Source: Aquipseudomonas guryensis | GTDB taxonomy: Bacteria; Pseudomonadota; Gammaproteobacteria; Pseudomonadales; Pseudomonadaceae | NCBI RefSeq assembly: GCF_014164785.1 | Contig: NZ_JACJFN010000005.1 | Coordinates: 186,001 to 250,000, forward strand | Direction: 5' to 3' | Length of the DNA stretch: 64,000 nt | Shown here: in pieces, positions 1 to 9,003 of the stretch | Position numbering within the stretch: the first letter of the stretch is position 1 | Layout of the letters: every line of letters begins with the position of its first letter | Position numbers and translations under genes: made by a program | The notes under the pieces: generated by a model | What the model was told of the DNA's origin: nothing | Database searches by the model: none | Seen by the model: only the letters and a program-made list of their open reading frames with translations

Positions 1-75
1 GCCCAAGTCCTCGGCGCAGCCGGCCAACAGAAGACCGGTCAGAATTCCCACCACAAACTGGAGCCGCATTCCCAT
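1..75 (-). CDS. Lipoprotein, N-terminal fragment (runs off window)
   Basis: Reading leftward from an ATG at 75, the only 25 codons present encode a short basic start, a hydrophobic stretch and a lipobox ending LLLAGC, so the product should be a lipid-anchored envelope protein. An AGGA-like ribosome site lies upstream of the ATG; a second in-frame ATG at 69 is possible. The gene is divergent from the PilZ gene at 106 and shares its 30 bp spacer. The rest of the gene lies outside the window, so its function cannot be judged. Confidence 0.6.
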   Translation of the reverse strand, partial: MGMRLQFVVGILTGLLLAGCAEDLG

Positions 76-105
76 GCATTCGATCCTCGTGCACACAGGG
101 TTGAT

Positions 106-1515
106 ATGACACTGGACGCCTTGCGCCTCGAAGTACCGGACATTCGTGAAGAAGTTGTCCTGCCGCTGGCCGACCTCGGCGAGCAATTGGCCGCAGCCCG
201 CCAGCAGTCGGTGGAAAATGCCTTGCAGCAGGCGCTGAGCCTGCTGTTCCAGCTTAATCGCAGCGCCATGACCTTACTTGAAAGGCAACGCGCCCTGCAA
301 AGCTTCAGCGAAGAATACCGCCACTATGCCGCCCGCTATGCCGACAGCAGTGCACCACCGGCATTGTTCGTGCGCCTGTGCAACGAGCTGGCCATCGGCT
401 TCAAACGCCTGCTCCTGCAGATACTCCAGGGACGCCACCCTTCGCGCCCGCACCTGGCCTGGTGCCTGTACATGGCCGAGCACTTCATCGCCCAGACCCT
501 GATGCGCCATTACCAGCTCTACCAGGAACCGCCAGAAGGGCTGTGGCGCGACAGCCACCTGCTGTACTGGATCGCGGAGCATCAGGACTGCCTCGACGAG
601 CATGTCGCCGCCGCCTTCCAGCCAACACCCGCCGCCACGCTGCGCGGTCTCTATCAGCAGACCCTGCTGCTGGCCATGAGCAACCCCTTTCACCTGGCCG
701 AAGGTGAATGCCCCATCCTGTTCGGTGCGCTGACGCCCCTCGCAGGCCTGGCCAGCCTGTTGCCCTGGGAAGAAGACGAAGACAACGAAGCCCACATCGT
801 CGACCTGAGCCTGTCCCAGCCGTGCCTGACAGTCGATCAGCCGCAGGATAGTGACCCCAGCAACCTGCGCCGCCTTGAGTTGGGCGCACTGCTGGTGGCC
901 CTGCACGAGCCCGCGCCCCTGCAGACGCCGACAGAACGGGAACTGCTCGAACGGGTAAAGCCGCACTGGCTCGGCCGCCAGCAGCGCCGCCATCCACGCG
1001 CCGACTTCAGCGCCGATTGCAGCCTGGTGATCGGCCTGCCCAACATCCATGCACAACTGCTGGAAAAACGCCCTCAGGCCTGCCCGGCGCAGATGCTCGA
1101 TGCCAGCCCGGGCGGCGCGCGCCTGCACTGCAATGCCGACCAGGGTGGACCACTGCCCGTCGGCCAACTGGTGCTGGTACTCGCCAGCAAGGGCACGCCC
1201 AGCCTGGCAGTGGTGCGCTGGCGCCACCTCAACAGCGAAGGCCTGCACCTGGGGCTGCGCTACCTGAAAGGGCTGCCGCGCCCGGTCTGGCTACGCCGCA
1301 CGCCCAGCGCGCAGACTCACCCCGGCGTCCTGCAAAGCACCCCGGCGCCCGGCAATGGCTGGCACCACGGCCTGTGGTTGCCCGGCGGGCAGTTCGTTGA
1401 AGGGGAAAATCTCTGGCTGCAGCTGGCCAATGTAAACAACCAGGCCGTGGTGCAATTGCCGGCAGCGAACCTGACTACTCCGTCAGTGGTACGCCACCCG
1501 CTGCGCCTGGCCTGA
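106..1515 (+). CDS. PilZ-domain protein, putative c-di-GMP effector
   Basis: 469 residues, no signal peptide. The first 290 or so residues are an uncharacterised, mostly helical region. The C-terminal part holds a PilZ signature: RRHPR at 294-298 (RxxxR) followed by DASPGG at 332-337 (DxSxxG), the two motifs that bind cyclic di-GMP in PilZ proteins. AGGG precedes the ATG. The large N-terminal region is of unknown role. Three GGDEF-EAL proteins in the window could supply or remove its ligand. The PilZ call is fairly firm; the process it controls (motility, polysaccharide or other) is not visible. Confidence 0.8.
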   Translation: MTLDALRLEVPDIREEVVLPLADLGEQLAAARQQSVENALQQALSLLFQLNRSAMTLLERQRALQSFSEEYRHYAARYADSSAPPALFVRLCNELAIGFKRLLLQILQGRHPSRPHLAWCLYMAEHFIAQTLMRHYQLYQEPPEGLWRDSHLLYWIAEHQDCLDEHVAAAFQPTPAATLRGLYQQTLLLAMSNPFHLAEGECPILFGALTPLAGLASLLPWEEDEDNEAHIVDLSLSQPCLTVDQPQDSDPSNLRRLELGALLVALHEPAPLQTPTERELLERVKPHWLGRQQRRHPRADFSADCSLVIGLPNIHAQLLEKRPQACPAQMLDASPGGARLHCNADQGGPLPVGQLVLVLASKGTPSLAVVRWRHLNSEGLHLGLRYLKGLPRPVWLRRTPSAQTHPGVLQSTPAPGNGWHHGLWLPGGQFVEGENLWLQLANVNNQAVVQLPAANLTTPSVVRHPLRLA

Positions 1516-1627
1516 AACTGCGAGCAAGGTCACAGCCATCGGCGCCAGAGCGCACAGTTTCACGGTTCTGCACGCCTCTATAATCGCTCCACTCCAACAC
1601 CTAAAAGAGCAAAGCGGAGCCCGCCCA

Positions 1628-2020
1628 ATGTCCCAAGCCCACGACAAGCTGATCGGCCCAGTACCTTCCAGCATCGTCAATAGTGCCCGTACCAGTGTCA
1701 CCCCGTACGAAGGCCGCGTGGCAGAGTTCAACGTGGCCGTCTGGCTGCAGCTGCCAGGGCTGGCCAACCTGCCGGTATCACTGATCGTCAGCTACCACGA
1801 TGGCAGCCAGCAGCGCGAGGTCGCGGTAGACCATGGCAAGGTCAATGCGCACAACAAGGTCATGCTGTCCGGTGTGGCCCGTCTGCCGGTGAAACAGAAG
1901 ATCGAGAATATGCAGGTACGCCTGCGCTCTGCCGTAACGGCCAAGACCCTGGTGGTCGAAGAATTGTTCGTGCAGGCCGTTGAGCTGCTCAACAGCGATA
2001 CCCGCCAAGCCACGGCCTGA
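1628..2020 (+). CDS. Conserved hypothetical protein
   Basis: 130 residues, soluble, no signal peptide or membrane span. The middle alternates hydrophobic and polar residues, as in a beta-sandwich. GCGGAGC precedes the ATG. A GC-rich hairpin with a T-rich tail follows the stop, so it is probably a single-gene transcript or the end of one starting at the PilZ gene 112 bp upstream. I do not recognise a family with a known function. Confidence 0.7.
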   Translation: MSQAHDKLIGPVPSSIVNSARTSVTPYEGRVAEFNVAVWLQLPGLANLPVSLIVSYHDGSQQREVAVDHGKVNAHNKVMLSGVARLPVKQKIENMQVRLRSAVTAKTLVVEELFVQAVELLNSDTRQATA

Positions 2021-2042
2021 CTCACCCTAGCTGCCAACACCG

Positions 2043-2074
2043 ACCCCGCGCCCAGACGCGGGGTTTGCATTTTG
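2043..2074 (+). terminator. Rho-independent terminator
   Basis: A stem of CCCCGCG pairing with CGCGGGG around a 6-base loop is followed by a T-rich run (TTTGCATTTT). It sits 23 bp after the stop of the preceding + strand gene and before the convergent gene ending at 2079. Confidence 0.75.
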
Positions 2075-2078
2075 CGGG

Positions 2079-2276
2079 TCAGGCACTCTCCACATTGCGC
2101 TCGACGGCTTCGGGCTCCTGGCCTGCCGCCTCCTCGGCAGCGACCTGGCGGGCCAAGGGCGCCAGCGACTGTGGCCAGCGCGCAAAGCGCAAGCCGGTGA
2201 TACGGTTGAGGCGCTCCAATGCCCCTTCCGCATCGCGCTCGCGCAGATGAATCACTTTAGGTTCAGCACTGTTCAT
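2079..2276 (-). CDS. Small conserved hypothetical protein
   Basis: 65 residues starting at the ATG complementary to 2274-2276; longer readings upstream are low-complexity and unlikely. It is charged and helical, with a Glu/Ala-rich C-terminus. It converges on the gene ending at 2020 with a terminator between. No signal peptide or membrane span. No known function recognised. Confidence 0.6.
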   Translation of the reverse strand: MNSAEPKVIHLRERDAEGALERLNRITGLRFARWPQSLAPLARQVAAEEAAGQEPEAVERNVESA

Positions 2277-2740
2277 GACATCCGATTTCCCTGAGCAGCC
2301 AGAAGTTACTGGCAGTCTGCCAGCAAGTACCTGATAGATAGCCAGAAGCATGCCAGCGCTGCAACCCCGCAGAATGCGGGCTCGAGAAGAAATACTGCCG
2401 CCACCGAAACCAGCACTACGCCCTAAACTGACTTTTTTTGTCACCTGAAGAACAGGGCTTCTAGCCCGCCCCGGACTAAGCGAATGCAGTACGGCCAAGC
2501 TCCGCACAGCCGCTTGCCGGAACAAGCGCTGGCAACCCGCCCCCAGAGTAAGCACCCGACACCTTTTTTATCTCGCCAGTTCCCCCGGCTTTGTGATATT
2601 TCTCAATCGTTTAGCTGACCTGGCCGACCAGGGTGCAACGCAGTCACTACACATAACGAACTGCGCCACGGCTGAACCATTACAAAAGGGGATGGCGGGC
2701 CACGGCACGCCAGAAACAGACAAGCCAACCGGGGACCCTC
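2277..2740. other. Intergenic region, no gene seen
   Basis: 464 bp between two divergent small genes. It contains a short T7 run near 2434 and a few weak dyads, but no convincing coding sequence, repeat family or strong promoter. Presumably it holds the promoters for both neighbours. Confidence 0.5.
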
Positions 2741-3028
2741 ATGAACAGGCTTGTGCTGCTAATCGTTGTGCTGGCGCTTGCCGGCTGCTCTGCCACTGCC
2801 AAGACGTATGAGAAGAAGGGCCGCAAAGGCCTGCATATCAATTGCTCCGGGCTGACCTCCAGCTGGGAGCAGTGCGAGAAGAAGGCCACCATCGCCTGCG
2901 GCAACAAGGGCTACAAGGTCATGGCCAAAGCCGGCAGTGAGAGCGGTGAAGATGACCCTGCGGATTTCGTCTTCGGCCTCAACCCGGCCGGTTTCTCCAG
3001 TCGTAGCCTGATCGTGCTGTGCAAGTAG
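2741..3028 (+). CDS. Small lipoprotein of unknown function
   Basis: 95 residues. The N-terminus is a clear lipoprotein signal with lipobox LAGC and Cys16 as the predicted lipidation site. The mature part has four more cysteines that could form disulfides in the periplasm. GGGGA precedes the ATG. It stands alone between a 464 bp and a 476 bp gap. Function not recognised. Confidence 0.75.
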   Translation: MNRLVLLIVVLALAGCSATAKTYEKKGRKGLHINCSGLTSSWEQCEKKATIACGNKGYKVMAKAGSESGEDDPADFVFGLNPAGFSSRSLIVLCK

Positions 3029-3369
3029 CCGCTCGCTGAGCAACACCCTCCCCATCCCCCTATCTACTCGCTCCTGCGGCCAGCCGCAGGACTGCCGATG
3101 CCGCCCCGCCTTACACCCCTTGCTGAACCCGACACAGGCCGCTGGAGCATGCAAAGCACGCCGCCAGCCCACGCCCACTCCATCGCAACGGCCCCAGCGC
3201 GATGCAGCGCCCCTTCACACATGCGCTGCTGGTTTCCTTTCGGCAAACGAACGGTTATGCGACCCAATATCTGGCGTGCGCCGCAGGTGCTGAACAGAAA
3301 CGGGGCGATTTTCTCGCCAACGCGCCACAAGAATCGCGAAAGCAGCGGGCTAGAGCCTTGCAAGGCGAG
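3029..3369. other. Upstream region of amt, possible activator site
   Basis: No gene seen. At 3277-3290 there is a small dyad, TGCGCC-GCA-GGTGC, that loosely resembles an NtrC half-site pair and lies about 80-95 bp upstream of the sigma-54 promoter, a usual distance for an enhancer site. The match is imperfect and is offered only as a candidate. Confidence 0.3.
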
Positions 3370-3385
3370 TGGCACAAGCCTTGCT
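3370..3385 (+). promoter_or_regulatory. Sigma-54 (RpoN) promoter of amt
   Basis: TGGCAC, five bases, TTGCT: a full match to the -24/-12 consensus TGGCAC-N5-TTGCW. It lies 119 bp upstream of the amt start on the same strand, fitting RpoN/NtrC control of ammonium uptake under nitrogen limitation. The match is seen; the regulator is inferred. Confidence 0.8.
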
Positions 3386-3504
3386 CTTTCGCCCAAGGCG
3401 CTTCTGCATAACTCACGATAACTATACGAACCGCCTGGGTACGCCCGACCTCTCGATCTGCCGAACAGAACCTACTTCTAGACATTGCAGCGAGGATTCA
3501 GCAC

Positions 3505-4875
3505 ATGGAACAGGCAACCCCAACCCTGGAAGAGCTGCACCAGCTCATCCGGATGTCCGACACCATCAATATGGAAATCTTCTATTGGTGGTGTATCGCC
3601 CTGATGGTCGTCATCCACGCCGGCTTCCTCTCCTACGAAATCGGCGCCTCGCGCCTGAAGAACGTACTGACCGCCGGGGTGAAGAACATCCTCGCCTTTG
3701 CCTTCATCGTGCCAACCTTTTTCTTCTTCGGCTGGTGGATCTACAACGGCTTCGCCAGCGGCATCGTGCCGAATCTGGAAGGCGCCGCCGCCAGCCTGCC
3801 GTGGAGCCCCAGCATGGGGCCGAACATCAAGGACAACGCGACCGGCATCTTCTGGGCCGCCTTCGCCCTGTTCGCCGCCACCACGGCCTCGATCATGTCC
3901 GGCGCGCTTATCGAGCGCACCCGCATGAGCGCCTTCATCATCCTCGCCATCATCCTCGGCTCCGGCGTGTGGATTCTCGGCGCGGCCTGGAGCTGGCACC
4001 CGGCCGGCTGGCTGACTACCGAGTGGGGCTTCCATGACGTCGGTGCGGCTGGTTGCGTGCATGTCATCGCCGGTTTCTTCACCCTCGGCGTGGTAATCAA
4101 CGTCGGTGCCCGTATCGGCCGTTTCAATGCCGATGGCAGCGCCAACGAAATCGTCGGCCACAGCATGCCGATGAGCGTGATCGGCCTGATGCTGGTGATC
4201 GTCGGCTTCTTCGGTTTCCTCGGCGGTTGCATCATCTACAACATCGGCGGCCAGTGGACCAACATCTACGGCCAGCCGACCACCCTCTCCGCCTTCGCCT
4301 TCAACACCCTGATGGGTTTTGCCGGCGGCCTGATCGGTGCCTACCTGACCACCCGCGAACCGTTCTGGATGATGTCCGGCGGCCTGATCGGCATCATCTC
4401 CGTGGCCCCGGGCCTGGACGTCTACTACCCACCGCTCGCCTACGTGATCGGCATGGGCGTGGCCGCTGCCGCGCCACTGGTGCAGAAGTTCCTGGTCAAG
4501 CGCGGCATCGATGACGCCGTGGGCGCCTTCGCCGTACACGGCTTCGGCGGCTTCACTGGCATCGTGCTCAGCGGCATCTTCATCGCCGGTTACCCGAACA
4601 TGGCTGAAGGTGTACCGCCGGTGAACTTCCTCGGCCAGGCCGGCGGCGCCGTGGTGCTGGCCCTGCTGGGCTTCATCCCCGGCTACCTGATCTCCCTGCT
4701 GCTGAAAAAGCTGGGTGTCCTGCGCGTCCCGGCACATGCCGAAGAGCGCGGCCTGGATCTGACCGAAGTACCAGCCAAGGCCTACCCGGAGTGGGCGCTG
4801 ACTGGCGCCAGTATCACCGTCACCAGTGCGCCGGTTGCCAGCGAAGTCGCTGTCGGCGCAGCCAAACCCGCCTGA
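3505..4875 (+). CDS. amt: Amt-family ammonium transporter
   Basis: 456 residues, about eleven membrane spans, inner-membrane channel for ammonium/ammonia. Twin pore histidines are present in CVHVIAG (His186) and AVHGFGG (His345), with the upstream Asp. The cytosolic tail keeps an EERGLDLTE motif, the part of Amt that couples with PII proteins. It differs from the AmtB type in the first spans (GFLSYEIG region, no cleaved signal) and in having Cys242 where, by hand alignment, E. coli AmtB has Ser219 of the outer binding site. No glnK is adjacent; instead a tiny membrane protein follows 57 bp downstream. A sigma-54 promoter precedes it. Confidence 0.92.
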   Translation: MEQATPTLEELHQLIRMSDTINMEIFYWWCIALMVVIHAGFLSYEIGASRLKNVLTAGVKNILAFAFIVPTFFFFGWWIYNGFASGIVPNLEGAAASLPWSPSMGPNIKDNATGIFWAAFALFAATTASIMSGALIERTRMSAFIILAIILGSGVWILGAAWSWHPAGWLTTEWGFHDVGAAGCVHVIAGFFTLGVVINVGARIGRFNADGSANEIVGHSMPMSVIGLMLVIVGFFGFLGGCIIYNIGGQWTNIYGQPTTLSAFAFNTLMGFAGGLIGAYLTTREPFWMMSGGLIGIISVAPGLDVYYPPLAYVIGMGVAAAAPLVQKFLVKRGIDDAVGAFAVHGFGGFTGIVLSGIFIAGYPNMAEGVPPVNFLGQAGGAVVLALLGFIPGYLISLLLKKLGVLRVPAHAEERGLDLTEVPAKAYPEWALTGASITVTSAPVASEVAVGAAKPA

Positions 4876-4932
4876 AACTGAAAGCTGTCGCGCGGCGGCA
4901 CAGCCCCGCGCGACCTACCTGGGAGAAATGCC

Positions 4933-5103
4933 ATGAGCAGTCCGATTAGCAGCTGGGAAGGTGCCAGCACCATCTACACCTTTGCCGACAAACCCGCCGT
5001 GATGGGCTTCATCCTGGTCGTGGCGGTGGCCTTGACCGTGTTCGCCATCTGGGCCACCGTGCGCCACGAGAAACACAGCTACAACAGCCCGATGACGAAG
5101 TGA
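4933..5103 (+). CDS. 56-residue single-span membrane protein downstream of amt
   Basis: Start chosen at the ATG preceded by GGGAGAAA, a strong ribosome site. The protein has a short polar N-terminus, one hydrophobic span at about residues 22-43, then a basic/polar tail with RHEKH. It is 57 bp after amt with no terminator between, so co-transcription from the sigma-54 promoter is likely. A stem-loop follows its stop. It could be a small Amt partner, but that is inference from position alone. Confidence 0.7.
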   Translation: MSSPISSWEGASTIYTFADKPAVMGFILVVAVALTVFAIWATVRHEKHSYNSPMTK

Positions 5104-5112
5104 AGGTAACCG

Positions 5113-5134
5113 GCCGGCACCTGCGGGTGCCGGC
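5113..5134 (+). terminator. GC-rich stem-loop after the amt operon
   Basis: Nine-base arms GCCGGCACC / GGTGCCGGC around a 4-base loop start 10 bp after the small membrane protein. There is no T tract, so it is a weak terminator or an RNA 3'-end stabiliser. Confidence 0.4.
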
Positions 5135-5379
5135 ACTGCCACCCTGCTGATCAGCCAAGCGCATTTGCACGGCGCTGGCGATGACCGGCAACAACTCGCG
5201 AAGACCTCAGGATCGCCTTGCCGCACGACTGCAGCGTGCCTGTCATGCTGCCCCTGCACCCTCGCTCATCGCCTGCGGCGCTTCTAACCTGCTGCGTTGC
5301 CAGGCAATAGCAGACAAGCCAAAGCCGGCATTTCGGCCTATCGTTGCTCTATCTTCAACGGACAGAAGTTGTTGCGCCC

Positions 5380-7956
5380 ATGCAGTACCGCCTCAGGCCC
5401 CTTCTTCTGCTGCTCTGCAGTGTTTTTCTTACCTCTGCCGCCATGGCGGAGCAGCGAAACATCAAGGTCGGCGTGTATGCCAACGAGCCGAAGATCATGC
5501 TCAATCAGGATGGCCAGCTGTCCGGCATCCTGGGTGACCTGCTGCGCGAAATCGCTCAGCACGAAGAGTGGCAGCTGCAACCGGTTGCCTGCGAATGGCA
5601 GCAATGCCTGGAGCTGACCCGCAGCGGGCAGATCGACTTGATGCCGGATGTCGCCTGGAACGATGAGCGCGCCCAGTTCCTCGACTTCCACAAACTACCG
5701 GCACTCTTCAGCTGGTCGCAGATCTACAGCCAGAAGGACCTGCGCCTGAATTCCCAGCTTGATCTCAATGGCCGGCGCATCGCGGTGCTGGCCGGTTCGG
5801 TGCAGGAGGCCTACCTTCTGACGCTGCTCGACAGCTTTGGCCTGCGCGCCGAGCTGCTGCCCGTGCAGAGCCTGCAGCAAGGCTTCGAACTGGTCGCCAA
5901 TGACAGCGCTGATGCCGTGGTCGCCAACCAGCGGTACGGTGACTACAACAGCGAGCGCTTCGGCCTGCGCAGCACACCGATCATGTTTCAGCCGGCGCGC
6001 CTGTTCTTTGCCACCCGCAAAGACCAGAACGGCGATCTGCTGGCCGCCATCGACGCTCACCTGAAGACCTGGCAGGAGCAGGCCGGCTCGCCCTATTACC
6101 AGATCATCCAGCGCTGGGGCAGCAAACCGCCGCAGCTCAACATTCCGCCTAGCCTGTGGTGGGCACTGGCCACCCTGACCATGCTGTTACTGCTGGCACT
6201 CGGCGGAACCGTGCTACTGCGCCGCCAGGTGGCCCGGCAGACTCGCGACCTGAGCGCCAACGAATTACGCCTGAACACCATCCTCGACAGCGTCGAAGCC
6301 TACATCTACATCAAGGACCCGCAGCTGCGTTACCAGTACGTCAACCGCAAGGTCTGCGAGCTATTTGGCAAGCCGCGCGAGCAGGTGCTGGGACACACCG
6401 ACAGCAGCTTTTTCGACGAAGCCACCGTCAACAACCTGCGCAGCAACGACCTGCGCGTCCTGCAGCAAGGCGAGCGAGTACAGATCGAAGAGGTCAATCG
6501 CAGTGCCGACGGCCGCTGCGAAAATGCCTACCTGTCGGTGAAACTCCCCCTGCACCGCCCGGATGGCAGCATCTATGCCCTGTGCGGCATTTCCACCGAC
6601 ATCACCGAGCACAAGCGCAACCTCGAGCAGATCCATCAACTGGCGTTCTTCGACTCGCTCACCGGCCTGCCCAATCGGCGCCTGCTGCAAGACCGCCTGC
6701 AGCATGCCCTGGCCTACCACGCCCGCACCGGCCAGCAAGGCGCCCTGCTGTTCATCGACCTGGACAATTTCAAGACCCTCAACGACACCCTCGGCCATGC
6801 CATGGGCGATTTGCTCCTGCAACAGGTGGCCCTGCGCCTGCGCAGCCAGATTCGCGAAGAGGACAGCCTGGCGCGCCTGGGCGGCGACGAGTTCGTGCTG
6901 ATGCTGGAGCGCCTGTCGACTGACCCGGCGCAGGCCCTGATGGAGATCGATGCCGTCGGCAACAAGCTGCTGCTCTGCCTGGCGGCTCCTTACGACCTGC
7001 AGGGCCACGAGCACACCAGCACGGCCAGTATCGGCGTGGCGCTGTTCTCCGACAGCCACAGCACCGTGGAAGAACTGCTCAAGCGCGCCGACCTGGCCAT
7101 GTACGAGGCCAAGGCTGCCGGACGCAACGCCCTGCGCTTCTTCAACCAGCAGATGCAGACCGCCGCCATGGCGCGCATTCGCCTGGAAACCGACATGCGC
7201 CATAGCATTGCCGAGCAGCACTTCCTGCTGCACTACCAGCCCCAGGTCGACCAGCACGGCCAGCTGATCGGCGCCGAAGCCCTGGTGCGCTGGCAGCACC
7301 CACAGCATGGGCTGATCGCGCCTGGCGAGTTCATCCCGGTGGCCGAAAGCACCGACCTGATTCTTCCGCTGGGCCGCTGGATCTTGCAGGCGGCCTGCCA
7401 GCAACTGGTGACCTGGAGCAACGACCCGGAGCTGGCCGAGCTGCCCCTGGCGGTCAACGTCAGCGCACGCCAGTTGCACCACCCGCATTTCGTCGCCGAC
7501 GTGCTGGCCATCCTCGCGGAAACCGGGGCCAACCCCGAGCGCCTGGAGCTGGAACTGACAGAAAGCCACCTGGCCGTCGACATCGAGGAAATGATCCGCC
7601 GCATGCAGCAGTTGCAGGACCACGGCGTGCGCTTCTCCCTTGATGATTTCGGCACCGGTTATTCCTCCCTCGGCTACCTCAAGCGCCTGCCCCTTAGCCG
7701 CCTGAAGATCGATCGCTGCTTCGTCCGCGACCTGCTCAGCGATGCCAACGACGCCGCCATCGTGCGCACCATCGTCGCCCTGGGGCAGAGCCTGGACCTG
7801 CAAGTGATCGCCGAAGGCGTGGAAACCGTCGAGCAGCGTGATGCCCTGCTGCAATCGGGCTGCTCGCTCTACCAGGGCTACCTGTTCGCCAAACCCGGTC
7901 CGGCCGCCGACCTGCAAGGCTGGGTAGCAGACGCCAGGTGCACCGGCAGCCGCTGA
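5380..7956 (+). CDS. Membrane sensor: SBP_bac_3-PAS-GGDEF-EAL protein
   Basis: 858 residues from the ATG at 5380, which opens a signal peptide; the longer reading starts at a TTG. Order: signal peptide (1-23), type-3 periplasmic solute-binding domain (about 25-245), one membrane span (about 253-275), PAS domain (about 290-405), GGDEF domain, EAL domain. The GGDEF motif is intact at 501-505 with an RxxD inhibitory site (REED) five residues before it. EAL is intact at 633-635 and DDFGTG follows. It should sense an amino-acid-like ligand in the periplasm and make and/or degrade cyclic di-GMP. Ligand and net activity are unknown. Confidence 0.9.
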   Translation: MQYRLRPLLLLLCSVFLTSAAMAEQRNIKVGVYANEPKIMLNQDGQLSGILGDLLREIAQHEEWQLQPVACEWQQCLELTRSGQIDLMPDVAWNDERAQFLDFHKLPALFSWSQIYSQKDLRLNSQLDLNGRRIAVLAGSVQEAYLLTLLDSFGLRAELLPVQSLQQGFELVANDSADAVVANQRYGDYNSERFGLRSTPIMFQPARLFFATRKDQNGDLLAAIDAHLKTWQEQAGSPYYQIIQRWGSKPPQLNIPPSLWWALATLTMLLLLALGGTVLLRRQVARQTRDLSANELRLNTILDSVEAYIYIKDPQLRYQYVNRKVCELFGKPREQVLGHTDSSFFDEATVNNLRSNDLRVLQQGERVQIEEVNRSADGRCENAYLSVKLPLHRPDGSIYALCGISTDITEHKRNLEQIHQLAFFDSLTGLPNRRLLQDRLQHALAYHARTGQQGALLFIDLDNFKTLNDTLGHAMGDLLLQQVALRLRSQIREEDSLARLGGDEFVLMLERLSTDPAQALMEIDAVGNKLLLCLAAPYDLQGHEHTSTASIGVALFSDSHSTVEELLKRADLAMYEAKAAGRNALRFFNQQMQTAAMARIRLETDMRHSIAEQHFLLHYQPQVDQHGQLIGAEALVRWQHPQHGLIAPGEFIPVAESTDLILPLGRWILQAACQQLVTWSNDPELAELPLAVNVSARQLHHPHFVADVLAILAETGANPERLELELTESHLAVDIEEMIRRMQQLQDHGVRFSLDDFGTGYSSLGYLKRLPLSRLKIDRCFVRDLLSDANDAAIVRTIVALGQSLDLQVIAEGVETVEQRDALLQSGCSLYQGYLFAKPGPAADLQGWVADARCTGSR

Positions 7957-8075
7957 GTGGCTGGCGGGACGCTTGCCCAGCAAGTCAGAGTACAACCGTA
8001 CACTTGAATTCCGTATAGTGCCGCGGCTGGCCCTACCTGCCAGCCCACAGTTATCGCGGTTCGAGGTCGCTACAC

Positions 8076-8693
8076 ATGTATCAAGGGGAAAAATTCAACG
8101 CCTGGACGCACCTGATCGGCGCGCTGCTGGCGGCCATCGGCGCCATCTGGCTGCTGGTGCTGGCGAGCCTGGACGGCGAGCCACGCAAGATCATCAGCGT
8201 GGCCATCTATGGCCTCGCGCTGATCCTGCTGTACAGCATCTCCACGCTCTACCACAGCCTGCGCGGACCGAAGAAGCTGGTCATGCGCAAGCTCGACCAC
8301 CTGTCCATCTACCTGCTGATCGCCGGCAGCTACACCCCCTTCTGCCTGGTCACCCTGCACGGCCCCTGGGGCTGGTGGCTGTTCGGCATCGTCTGGGGCC
8401 TGGCCGTGATCGGCATGCTGCAGGAGATCAAGCCGCGCTCGGAAGCACGGGTGCTATCCATCGTCATCTACGCGGTGATGGGCTGGATCGTGCTGGTGGC
8501 CATCGACCCGCTGCTCGCCGCCCTCGGCCGCGACGGCTTCATCTGGCTGGCCAGCGGCGGCGTGCTGTACACGGTGGGCATCATCTTCTTCGCCTACGAC
8601 AGCCGCTTTCGCCACTGGCACGGCATCTGGCACCTGTTCGTCATGGCCGGCAGCCTGCTGCACTACGTGGCGATCCTGCGCTACGTGCTGTGA
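8076..8693 (+). CDS. Hemolysin III / PAQR-like membrane protein
   Basis: 205 residues with about seven hydrophobic spans and the family's conserved pattern: NAWTHLIG near the start, STLYHS with its Ser/His, KLDHLSIYLLIAGSYTP, and HWHGIWHLFV-type histidines at the end. These residues are thought to form a metal site in the PAQR/hemolysin III superfamily. GAGG precedes the ATG. Bacterial members are linked to membrane lipid homeostasis rather than true haemolysis. Its TGA stop is also the first three bases of a repeat element. Confidence 0.88.
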   Translation: MYQGEKFNAWTHLIGALLAAIGAIWLLVLASLDGEPRKIISVAIYGLALILLYSISTLYHSLRGPKKLVMRKLDHLSIYLLIAGSYTPFCLVTLHGPWGWWLFGIVWGLAVIGMLQEIKPRSEARVLSIVIYAVMGWIVLVAIDPLLAALGRDGFIWLASGGVLYTVGIIFFAYDSRFRHWHGIWHLFVMAGSLLHYVAILRYVL

Positions 8694-8865
8694 GAACCTG
8701 CTTACGATCTCCTGGCCGTCAGCCATAGCGCGTTAAAAACCGCCGCGGAAAACGGCTTGCCGCTAATCGCCTTAGCGCGACCCGCAGGGCCAGCCGCGGC
8801 CTGTTATTCCCGTTGTTCGTAGCGCCTGCCTGGTTCTGGTGCAAAAGCTCGTCAACCGGCTCTGA
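8691..8865. mobile_element. MITE-like repeat, TGAGAACC family, copy 1
   Basis: Begins TGAGAACCTG and ends GGCTCTGA, imperfect inverted ends. The right half (Pu-rich GTTATTCCCGTTG... through the final TCTGA) closely matches the copy at 41045-41247. No coding capacity. It starts exactly on the stop codon of the preceding gene and fills most of the 310 bp gap before the Crp/Fnr gene. Confidence 0.65.
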
Positions 8866-9003
8866 GCCGTCTAGCGCGCCAGGCAGCGCCATCGGTCAGC
8901 GGCCCTGGCAATTCCGTTCTTATGTGCGATACCGAACAGAGCGCAATTTGCAGGCGCGTATGCTGATGAGGTTGTACCGCTCATTTCTAGGATGGAGATT
9001 GTC

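Noticed and set aside
2593..2811. Possible small + strand gene in the intergenic region
   Set aside because: No ribosome site, and it overlaps a well-supported lipoprotein gene in another frame.
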